From NCBI GenBank assembly GCA_015057615.1, contig SVEA01000011.1:24761-88760 (forward strand): a DNA stretch of 64,000 nt, in the 5' to 3' direction. Source of the DNA: Lachnospiraceae bacterium (lineage in GTDB: Bacteria > Bacillota > Clostridia > Lachnospirales > Lachnospiraceae). Numbering within the stretch: position 1 is the first letter of the stretch; every line of letters starts with the position of its first letter. The notes beneath the pieces were generated by a model, which saw only the letters and a program-made list of their open reading frames with translations, searched no databases and was not told where the DNA came from. A program made the position numbers and the translations under genes. Of this stretch, positions 17,320 to 25,457 are shown piece by piece.

Positions 17320-18903
17320 CTATTTGGAACTCTGCCATTCATCAATTTGACTCTGCATTTCATCAATTACATCCTGAACACCGGTTGCTTCAAGCTTCTT
17401 AATTAATTTTGGAATTACATCATCCGGATCCACACTACCCGTATAAAGTGCAGCGCCAAACTCGTCTAAAATACCTCGAAAGCCTGCAATCTGTGTCGAA
17501 ACAGGATCCGTATCAAAGTCAAATCCAAAGCTTGGGGTCGATATCGATTTATTATTAAAGTCTCTGAATTCTGCCCATTTATCGAGCGGTTCTTTCTCTT
17601 GTACATACGTATTAAACAATCCGCCCTGTACCCAATAAGGCACCGAATAATTCTTTCTGTTTTCCTCATTAATCTGTATCTTACAGTTATATACAAATGG
17701 TCTGCCCTCGGTTTGCTCGATTTCCTCCTGCGTTGCATCCACCTTATCATAATGAACTCCCTCAATACCATAGTTCAAAAGATTTCGTAAATATTCATCT
17801 GTATTAATCAGGTTTAATAATTCAACTGCTTTTTCCGGATGCTTGGAGGTTCTTGAAACACCAGTCATTGCACCTCTGGCGGAAGCATTCGTTACTACCG
17901 TATCCATAATAGGAGTCGCAACGACTTCATAGCCTAAGTCCTTCCCCCAGATCAGTTCTGCATACGGCTGACCGTCGCCCTTTGTAACAAAACGCTTCAC
18001 TGACTTATCATCGCTTGCCGTTGCCGCATCTTTGTTAATATATCCTGCAAGAAAATACTCTCTAATTGTTCGCAGCGTACTCTGCATCTTCTCTGTCTCA
18101 AATACATTCTTAACAACTAAATGATTCGGATCGCAATCATATTCAATTCCAATCGGATCCTGTATCTTATCCATGTAGGTTGGTGCCGTGAAATCTCTTG
18201 TTAAATACATCGGAACGACTTCCGGCTCATTCTCCTTAATTACCTTTAACCATGGCTCCAGATCCTCTACAGTTTTGATCTCCTGATACGGGATATCATA
18301 CTTATCTACATATTCCTTTGTAAATACCCACATCGGCATACTTCCGATTTCCTTCTCATTCGGCACGGCATAGGTGATGCCACCGATTTTGGCTGCCTCC
18401 CAGAATTTCGGATCAATATTATCATACATTTCTTTCCCATACTCTTTGAGCAAATCATCCAATGCAAGGAACGCACCCTTTTGCGCATTTTGCACATAAT
18501 CATTTGCCCAGGAGCAGGTAAACATTAAGTCGAATTCATCACCAGTATTAATTAATACCTGCATCTTCTTGTTGTAATCGCCCCAGCCAATCTGATTGAT
18601 CTTCAGCGTTACACCGATTTTCTCTTTCGTATACTCATTTACCTTTTCCAAAACGGTATCCATATCCTTCTGCGGATCCCCGATTTGATACCAGATCAAT
18701 TCCACGACTTCATCTTTGCCGGAATCCTTCTTAGCGGAATCATCCTTTTTATCATTCTCTTTATTCATATCGGTTTGCTTTGTCGCCTCGGTGGTATCCT
18801 TTTCATTGACTTTGGGCGATTTTTGGCATCCTGTCATCAAGGATAAAACCAGAACAAAGGAAAGTATTAATGCAAATACCTGTTTACTCCTTCTTACTTT
18901 CAT
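17320..18903 (-). CDS. Extracellular solute-binding lipoprotein of a complex-glycan ABC transporter
   Basis: A 527-residue protein. The signal peptide ends in the lipobox LMTGC (Cys about 26), then comes a charged linker rich in Lys/Asp (to about 70). The rest is a family-1 solute-binding fold with the LplA/DUF3502-like C-terminal region (NLINTDEYLRNLLNYGIEG, FGFDFDTDPV). The start follows AAGGGAGGATTTATA. It is last in the leftward locus after two permeases, with a two-component system and a GH85 enzyme upstream. Those neighbours point to N-glycan-derived oligosaccharides as cargo. The ligand is inferred. Confidence 0.88.
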   Translation of the reverse strand: MKVRRSKQVFALILSFVLVLSLMTGCQKSPKVNEKDTTEATKQTDMNKENDKKDDSAKKDSGKDEVVELIWYQIGDPQKDMDTVLEKVNEYTKEKIGVTLKINQIGWGDYNKKMQVLINTGDEFDLMFTCSWANDYVQNAQKGAFLALDDLLKEYGKEMYDNIDPKFWEAAKIGGITYAVPNEKEIGSMPMWVFTKEYVDKYDIPYQEIKTVEDLEPWLKVIKENEPEVVPMYLTRDFTAPTYMDKIQDPIGIEYDCDPNHLVVKNVFETEKMQSTLRTIREYFLAGYINKDAATASDDKSVKRFVTKGDGQPYAELIWGKDLGYEVVATPIMDTVVTNASARGAMTGVSRTSKHPEKAVELLNLINTDEYLRNLLNYGIEGVHYDKVDATQEEIEQTEGRPFVYNCKIQINEENRKNYSVPYWVQGGLFNTYVQEKEPLDKWAEFRDFNNKSISTPSFGFDFDTDPVSTQIAGFRGILDEFGAALYTGSVDPDDVIPKLIKKLEATGVQDVIDEMQSQIDEWQSSK

Positions 18904-18994
18904 TATAAATCCTCCCTTAATATATGATAATTATATTTTATAATACTTCCATGCTTTTCCAAGTGCATTAATTACAGTTTTACTTCACAAATTA

Positions 18995-19954
18995 TTATTC
19001 CTTAACTGCACCAATCGTCAAACCTTTTACAAAGTACCGCTGAAAGAAAGGATAGGCAAAAATGATCGGCAAAGTGGCAATGACAACGATCGCCATCTTC
19101 GTACTTTCCTTCGGCAGATTTAAAGCCATTTCAACACCATCGATCCCCATTACCGTTGCGTTATTAATAAAGAATTCCATATTGGATTCAATCTTAATCA
19201 GCAGATACTGCAGCGGTATAATGGAGTTATCATCAATATACAGCATCGCATTAAACCAATCGTTCCAGTATGCTAAGGTCAGGAACAAACCGATCGTTGC
19301 TAAACCGGGCAATGCCATGGGAATAACGATCTGGAAAAAGAGTCTTAGCTCCGATGCTCCGTCAATCTTCGCCGATTCAACCACGGATTCCGGAATACTG
19401 GTATTAAAAAAGGTCCGCAATACGATAATATTAAACGAGTTGAGAGCTAATGGAAGTATTAATACCCATATGGTATTTTTTAACATAAGCACCTTCGAGA
19501 TCACGAAATAATTTGCCACCAAACCGCCGTTAAACAGCATCGGGATTGCAATCAGCTTCGTGAAAAACTTACGGTACGCGAATGTTTTTCTGGATAAGGC
19601 ATAGGCGTAAGTGCCGGTCAGCAATAATCCGATTATGGTTCCTAAGACCGTTACGGTAATTGTGGAGCCATAGCTTTTCAAAATATTGGTTCCCGAATCA
19701 AAGATATACCGATAAGCCTCCAAGCTTAGCTTTTTTGGTATAAATTGATAGCCGTATAACGTCAGTGCCTTCTCATCTGTAAAGGAAATTATAATTACAA
19801 ACAGGTAGGGAATAATACAAATCAATGCGAGAAAAGCCAGAATAATGTTGAAAATTGTATTGGTTGCCGGCTTAATCTGATTATATTTGCATTGTGCTTC
19901 CTCTATTTTTTCGATATGTTTCTCCTGCTTGGTACGCTTAAAGCCAAGTAACAT
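18995..19954 (-). CDS. Carbohydrate ABC transporter permease (LplC/YtcP-like)
   Basis: About 320 residues with six TM helices and the EAA loop ESAKIDGASELRLFFQIVIP. I place the start at the second ATG (19954), because GGAGG sits only 3 nt before the first (19960). It follows the other permease by about 16 bp. The pair forms the membrane channel for the binding protein. The ATPase is not in this locus. Transporters of this type commonly share an MsmX-like ATPase encoded elsewhere. Confidence 0.88.
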   Translation of the reverse strand: MLLGFKRTKQEKHIEKIEEAQCKYNQIKPATNTIFNIILAFLALICIIPYLFVIIISFTDEKALTLYGYQFIPKKLSLEAYRYIFDSGTNILKSYGSTITVTVLGTIIGLLLTGTYAYALSRKTFAYRKFFTKLIAIPMLFNGGLVANYFVISKVLMLKNTIWVLILPLALNSFNIIVLRTFFNTSIPESVVESAKIDGASELRLFFQIVIPMALPGLATIGLFLTLAYWNDWFNAMLYIDDNSIIPLQYLLIKIESNMEFFINNATVMGIDGVEMALNLPKESTKMAIVVIATLPIIFAYPFFQRYFVKGLTIGAVKE

Positions 19955-19970
19955 ATTCATTCACCTCCGT

Positions 19971-20918
19971 CTAGAATAATGCATTATCACTGTCGATTTT
20001 AGATACGATCTTATTTGCCGTCAAAATAAGTATAAAGCCTACCGTAGATTGAAATAATGCCGCAGCCGAACTCATACCGATCTCTCCGGATGCCGTCAAT
20101 GCGCGGTATACATAAGTATCAAGAACGTTAGTGTAATCAAACAGGGCTCCTGAGTTTCTTGGAATCTGATAGAACAATCCAAAATCTGCACTGAAAATTC
20201 TGCCTACCGATAGGATAAATAAAATTGTGATTACCGGCTTGATCAGGGGAATTGTTATGTACTTGATTTGCTGAAATTTTGTAGCTCCGTCTATGACTGC
20301 CGCTTCATAATAGGTCTTATCAATGCCGCATATCGAGGCAAGATAAACGACGGTATTATAACCGATTCCCTTCCACTGGCTGACCAGAATAATAATGAAC
20401 GGCCAGAACTTTTTCTCACTGTACCAGGCGATTTCTGTTTTCCCCATGCTTTGCAGAAGGTTATTAATAAATCCCTTATCCGGGTTTAAGAATGCATATA
20501 GAAAATAGCTTACGACTACCCAGGATAAAAAGTACGGCAAAAACATAGAACTTTGATAAATTTTAGCAAGGGTCTTCTTTCGGATCTCATTCAGCATTAA
20601 TGCCACAAGGATCGGCAGTACGATACCCAGAACGATAAAAACGATATTGTAGCAGACGGTATTTCGAAATACGATCCACATGTCTCCGCTGTAAAATAAA
20701 AACCTGAAATTATCAAAACCGCACCACTCACTATCAATTAAGCTTTTTATAAACCCGCCAGTCAGCTTGAGTTTTTTAAAAGCCACAATAACTCCGAACA
20801 TTGGCAAATAGGCAAATATAAGAAACCATATTGCACCCGGAAGACTAAGCATAATCAATTGCCGGTTTCTTTTTAATCTGCTCATAAAGCTTGACTTTCT
20901 CGATTTCTGTCCCTGCAT
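19971..20918 (-). CDS. Carbohydrate ABC transporter permease (LplB/YtdP-like)
   Basis: A 315-residue permease with six TM helices, preceded by a basic N-terminus. The EAA-type loop is YYEAAVIDGATKFQQIKYITIP. The N-terminal LSLPGAIWFLIFAYLPMFGVIVAFKKL is typical of LplB proteins. The start follows AGGAGGAAATCAGACAAG. It is the first transport gene after the YesN-like regulator. Confidence 0.88.
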   Translation of the reverse strand: MQGQKSRKSSFMSRLKRNRQLIMLSLPGAIWFLIFAYLPMFGVIVAFKKLKLTGGFIKSLIDSEWCGFDNFRFLFYSGDMWIVFRNTVCYNIVFIVLGIVLPILVALMLNEIRKKTLAKIYQSSMFLPYFLSWVVVSYFLYAFLNPDKGFINNLLQSMGKTEIAWYSEKKFWPFIIILVSQWKGIGYNTVVYLASICGIDKTYYEAAVIDGATKFQQIKYITIPLIKPVITILFILSVGRIFSADFGLFYQIPRNSGALFDYTNVLDTYVYRALTASGEIGMSSAAALFQSTVGFILILTANKIVSKIDSDNALF

Positions 20919-21090
20919 CTTGTCTGATTTCCTCCTTTATTGCTTTCCTGCTTATACTATACCATTTATGAAAATAAGGTTATAGTTAAAAACTTTTAGG
21001 TTTAGTGAACATTCTATTGATATTATCCGGATTACGTTTCCAAACAAGTAAAACAGCCATTTTCTAAAACGATAATTTATGACGCTCCTA

Positions 21091-22617
21091 TTAATAATTT
21101 TTCATTTCACGCAGGGAAGCCGGTGAGGTACCATAGCACTGCTTAAACTTCCTATAAAAATAACTGGCATCCGTATAGCCGACCTCTTTTGCGATGTCAT
21201 TTATTTTCATATTCGTTTTTAAAATCAGATCTTTCGCCTTGCTATTCTTAATATTCGTAACATATTGTGAAAACGAGCATCCTACCTCCTTTTGAAAAAG
21301 CTGTCCTAAGTAGGAGGTGTTCATGTTATAGGCATTTGCCAGTGTCTTTAAATTCATATCTTCCCGGTAATTATGCTCTACATCGCTTAAGATCTGCCGT
21401 ACCACCGGAGTATACTGCGAATCTTCTATATTGATGCACTCCATAATCTCAATGATTTCAAGCAAAAAGATGCCTTTGATATCGGATAATTCATCCGCCC
21501 GAAATAATTCTTCAATCACTTCCGCCAGATTCTTCAGCTTATTTTTCTTCGTTAATTTGAACTCATTGATAATATTTTGAAGAGCTAGGGCAAGTTTAAT
21601 TGACAAATGATAGATCACGTCACTTGTCACCTGCTCTATGGCAATATTATTGACAAATAAATCTTCAATATAGGCATTAACCGCCAATCGGTCCTTCGCA
21701 AGAATCATCTTTTGAAGGTACCCTTCATCCAGGGCAATATTCTTTGATTTTCTGCCGCTGACATAGCTTTTGTCAATACAGCTGCTATAGCCGGCAAACA
21801 TGATATATTTTTGAAGCTTTCTTATTTCCTTTAGGGCGGGTCTTAGATTATTAAGCTCTGTGAACAGGCTGCTTACGGTAAAGAAAGTAAGCACTTCAAA
21901 AAAAGCCTCTATCTTATCCTGCAATTGTGAAAAGTAGGACATAAGACAGGCTTCCTCTGCCGTGTCGGTAAAGAACAAAAGGATGATCTCATCTTTTGCA
22001 TAATTAAAGAAATGCATGTCATGTTTCTTGCATTCCTCTTTCAGATAAGACAATATATCCGCCATCTTCTCTTCTTTGATATTCTTCTGCTTAATCTTAA
22101 TATTGGCGGCAACGCCGTAGGGCTTATCCATGTGGATGCCAAGCTCTTTAAAGTAGTCCGTACTCCCTTCCTTCATTTCACCGGATAAAAAGCGCAATAA
22201 TTTCTGCTTGGAGATAATGCTCCTCTTCTCCCCATGGTCGATTTTCTTCAATTTCTCAACCGCCTCGGTCAGAATATTTTCCAATTCCACCTCATTGATC
22301 GGTTTTAAAATATAATTCTCAACATCCAGCCGAATCGCTCTTCGCGCATATTGAAACTCATCATACCCGCTCAGAATCACACACCTCATACGCTTATCCT
22401 TTTTTCTGACCTCGGTCAGTAGCTCCAACCCATCCATGACCGGCATATTAATATCAGTTATAATAATATCGACCGGCTCTTCCTCCAGCTTCGTAACCGC
22501 CTCCATCCCGTTACGAACCATATGTACCACCTGTAACCCAAGCTTATCCCAATCAATAATCTTAGAAATCCCCTCAAGAATTAATCCCTCATCTTCGGCA
22601 ATCAGTACTTTATACAT
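21091..22617 (-). CDS. AraC-type response regulator (YesN-like)
   Basis: 508 residues. Residues 1-120 are a receiver domain with the phospho-acceptor Asp in IIITDINMPVMDG and Lys in YILKPI. The last 100 residues hold two AraC helix-turn-helix motifs (LKTLANAYNMNTSYLGQLF and INDIAKEVGYTDASYFYRKF). The middle is the variable YesN linker. It overlaps the sensor kinase by 8 bp. It probably activates the transporter and GH85 genes in response to host-glycan sugars, as is common for this family. Confidence 0.92.
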   Translation of the reverse strand: MYKVLIAEDEGLILEGISKIIDWDKLGLQVVHMVRNGMEAVTKLEEEPVDIIITDINMPVMDGLELLTEVRKKDKRMRCVILSGYDEFQYARRAIRLDVENYILKPINEVELENILTEAVEKLKKIDHGEKRSIISKQKLLRFLSGEMKEGSTDYFKELGIHMDKPYGVAANIKIKQKNIKEEKMADILSYLKEECKKHDMHFFNYAKDEIILLFFTDTAEEACLMSYFSQLQDKIEAFFEVLTFFTVSSLFTELNNLRPALKEIRKLQKYIMFAGYSSCIDKSYVSGRKSKNIALDEGYLQKMILAKDRLAVNAYIEDLFVNNIAIEQVTSDVIYHLSIKLALALQNIINEFKLTKKNKLKNLAEVIEELFRADELSDIKGIFLLEIIEIMECINIEDSQYTPVVRQILSDVEHNYREDMNLKTLANAYNMNTSYLGQLFQKEVGCSFSQYVTNIKNSKAKDLILKTNMKINDIAKEVGYTDASYFYRKFKQCYGTSPASLREMKNY

Positions 22618-24376
22618 TATGATCCTCCTTCATCGGCAATTTTAATGTAACGCATAATCCATGCGGCATATTCTGTTCCAGGAATACCCCATACTCCGCT
22701 CCATATGCAGCCGTCATTCTTCGATGAACATTTAATAAACCTAACGAACCTTGTGATGTACTTTTTGCTTTCAATTCTTCTTCGATTTCTTCCAGCTGTT
22801 CCTTTGTCATCCCTTTGCCATTATCCTTGACAAAGACCAGCAGATCCCCATCCTCCTCCGTCACCTGAACGGCAAGACGGTTATCGTCATCCTCCAATCT
22901 TATCCCATGGACAAAATAATTTTCAATAACCGGCTGTATGGTAAACTTAATTACCGGAACCAGCATATATTTCTCCGGACAATCAAGCTCAAACCGAAAA
23001 TTACCCTGGTACCGGAATTCAAAAATTTCAAGATACTTCTTACAATAATAAATCTCCTTTGCCAGGTTGATAATATTACTGTCCTTGATCTGACTACGGA
23101 AAATCACCGCCAGATCATAGAGCATCTTGCCGACCTCCTTATCCTCGTTGCAGATCGCTTTCATTCGAATTGCTTCTAAGGTGTTATATAAAAAATGAGG
23201 GTTGATCTGACTTTGCAGGGCACTCATTTCTGCATTTTTCTGCTCGATTTCTGCAATGTAACTTTTCTGTATATAGGAATCCAAGTTTTTGCACATTTCG
23301 TTAAAATACTCGGCGATAATATCAAGCTCATCCTCATGCCCGACCCTCAGCCTAATTCCAAAATCACCGCTCATCGCCTGTTTCATACCGCTGATTATGG
23401 TTTCCATCCTTGAGGTCAGCTTTTCCAATCTCCGATTTACTAAAAATGTACCGCAGATCAGCAGCATCGCTCCCACCAAAATAAGCATGATATAAACAGG
23501 AATGGATATATCATTCGTTTCCTTCTTATCGACATAAGCAAGAACATTCAGATCCTTTTTCTGCTGTCTATGAATATAGACATCATATTCTTTTTCAATC
23601 TCACCGCTGCTATTAAATTGCTGCAGATTTTCAAATCTGCCCGGCTCCGATTCGTAAACAATACTCCCATCGTCGTGATAGACAAAAATCTTTGCTTTTC
23701 CATAACGATTCTCTAATCTGGTAAAACCCTGGCTGCTGAATGCCACCTGCATGCAGCCGGCACTGGCAAAGGTATGCGGATCACGGATCTCCTTTTCAAA
23801 TACAATATTTCCATCCGATACAAATACATTTTTCTCCATCGCATTATGCCGGATATGAAAGGTAGTGCTCTTCATCGAGCCGTCCGGGGTATAGGTGTAT
23901 TTCGTAAGGAAGCGGTAACTGATTAAATTAATGTCTGTTATGTAAGAGCTTCTTGTTAAGGCATCCGCGACAAAGGTCCGGATGCCCTGGAACACATTAT
24001 CCTTGTCCTGGACAAAGGAATCAAACTTTTTATTATAGTATTCATCGGTATCCAGGCTCAAAAACCAAATCACATCCTGAAGCTGCATCTTATTCTGATA
24101 TAGGCTGAATTGTACAGAAGAGGCTTTGGTTGCTATATCATCCACATATTCAATTCCGCTCTGACACATCATATCGATATATTCGAGATTCTTTTTGCGG
24201 GTCTCCCGATAAATGCTGATTAAAAAATATGTCTCTAAAAGCAATATGATGCAGATTAAGACAGACATATAGTTAATCATTAGCTTTTTATATATTTTTC
24301 TGGAATTCCGGTTCGTAGCAATCACTCTACTTTCTATTATCTTCTGTTTTACAGCAGGAACAACATGCATGGTCAT
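22610..24376 (-). CDS. Sensor histidine kinase (YesM-like)
   Basis: 588 residues: TM helix (about 30-52), an extracytoplasmic sensor domain (to about 285), a second TM (about 290-312), then HAMP. The His_kinase domain carries the phospho-site in LQSQINPHFLYNTLEAIRMKA, and the C-terminal ATPase has DNGKGMTKEQ and GSLGLLNVHRRM. This is the LytS/YesM class. It is encoded directly before the YesN-like regulator and after a DUF624 protein. Confidence 0.92.
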   Translation of the reverse strand: MTMHVVPAVKQKIIESRVIATNRNSRKIYKKLMINYMSVLICIILLLETYFLISIYRETRKKNLEYIDMMCQSGIEYVDDIATKASSVQFSLYQNKMQLQDVIWFLSLDTDEYYNKKFDSFVQDKDNVFQGIRTFVADALTRSSYITDINLISYRFLTKYTYTPDGSMKSTTFHIRHNAMEKNVFVSDGNIVFEKEIRDPHTFASAGCMQVAFSSQGFTRLENRYGKAKIFVYHDDGSIVYESEPGRFENLQQFNSSGEIEKEYDVYIHRQQKKDLNVLAYVDKKETNDISIPVYIMLILVGAMLLICGTFLVNRRLEKLTSRMETIISGMKQAMSGDFGIRLRVGHEDELDIIAEYFNEMCKNLDSYIQKSYIAEIEQKNAEMSALQSQINPHFLYNTLEAIRMKAICNEDKEVGKMLYDLAVIFRSQIKDSNIINLAKEIYYCKKYLEIFEFRYQGNFRFELDCPEKYMLVPVIKFTIQPVIENYFVHGIRLEDDDNRLAVQVTEEDGDLLVFVKDNGKGMTKEQLEEIEEELKAKSTSQGSLGLLNVHRRMTAAYGAEYGVFLEQNMPHGLCVTLKLPMKEDHNV

Positions 24377-24486
24377 GCTTCCATACCCCCATCAAAACCC
24401 AGGTAAGGCTTTCATTTCCATCCCATTATAGCATATTTTTGTACTCATTTATAACTCTTTTACTTTTAGAAAACGCAAAAAGAGAG

Positions 24487-25146
24487 TTATTCACTCTCTA
24501 ATTTGCTAAATAGTTTTCGATTCGTTATTACAATTAAGAAAGAATAAATACTCCCCATAAATAAAAAAGTTGTTCCCGCCATGACCTCAAACAATACCAG
24601 CATAAATAAAAATATAACCGCATTTGCCAACGCATATAATGGTTTCCCGATTACGATTGCGAAAGCATTTTTTATAATTTGAATATTCTTCATGATATAT
24701 CTGCTGATAAACAAATATAAAAACGGTGTCATTAAAATTATAACCGCCAGTACAAGAATAAATGTCACGGTAAAAATCGCAACCTTCGGTACATGAACAA
24801 AATATTTTATACTGGTACAAAGCATAAATACAGCCATAAGCTGTATCACTCCCATTGCTGCCGATTGCATGAAATTCATCCGATAGCCTTTAAAATACTC
24901 ACGAAAAGGGTAGATATCCTTGTTCTTTACCAGCTTATTCATACAATGAAATAAGGCACAAAGGGACGGCGCCATTGGCAGAAGGCAAAGCAAAAACAAA
25001 GGCAGGTATTCACCTATGCTGCTTATCCCCACCAGAAAATAAAATCCCAGGAAAGGGATATTGCTTAATTGAAAAAGTATATTCAAAACGAAAAAGTAAT
25101 AGACATAGTCAAAAAACGACATCAACTTTTCCATATTAAAACCCAT
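24487..25146 (-). CDS. DUF624/YesL-family membrane protein
   Basis: 219 residues with about five hydrophobic segments. It starts MGFNMEKLMSFFDYVYYF after AAGGAGGTCGATCAT. The opening and the LPMAPSLCALFHCMNKLVKNKDIYPFREYF region are typical of YesL/DUF624 proteins, which nearly always sit beside Lpl-type sugar transporters and YesMN. Their function is unknown. It lies between GH85 and the sensor kinase, so it is part of the locus. Confidence 0.85.
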   Translation of the reverse strand: MGFNMEKLMSFFDYVYYFFVLNILFQLSNIPFLGFYFLVGISSIGEYLPLFLLCLLPMAPSLCALFHCMNKLVKNKDIYPFREYFKGYRMNFMQSAAMGVIQLMAVFMLCTSIKYFVHVPKVAIFTVTFILVLAVIILMTPFLYLFISRYIMKNIQIIKNAFAIVIGKPLYALANAVIFLFMLVLFEVMAGTTFLFMGSIYSFLIVITNRKLFSKLESE

Positions 25147-25273
25147 ATGATCGACCTCCTTTCGTAAGCTATCCCATTCATTAGCATTGCAAAAGGAATT
25201 GCTGTTAATTGCTTGATGAAATCAGCTATAGTAAACTTATATACCATGGATATTATACTTTTATAATGACGAA

Positions 25274-25361
25274 TTTTTACGAGTTACTAGATATCATTAG
25301 GAAATTCACTTTTGTCTCTGTCATACCAGAAAGTAAAATTCCTTAGGATATCGTAACGAGT
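25274..25361. repeat. Imperfect inverted repeat upstream of the YesL-like gene
   Basis: Arms of about 32 nt (GAGTTACTAGATATCATTAGG and AAAATTCCTTAGGATATCG side) with a 17-nt loop. It lies in the 300-bp spacer between GH85 and the DUF624 gene, and could be an attenuator, a processing site or a small mobile remnant. It lacks the apex core of families A, B and C. Confidence 0.45.
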
Positions 25362-25457
25362 AAGTCTGAGTCAGAATAAAAATATAATATTCCATGGTAG
25401 CAGGCCGACTTCTGATTTCATCAAGCATTGGCCATTTCTTTTACTGTGAATTTTCTG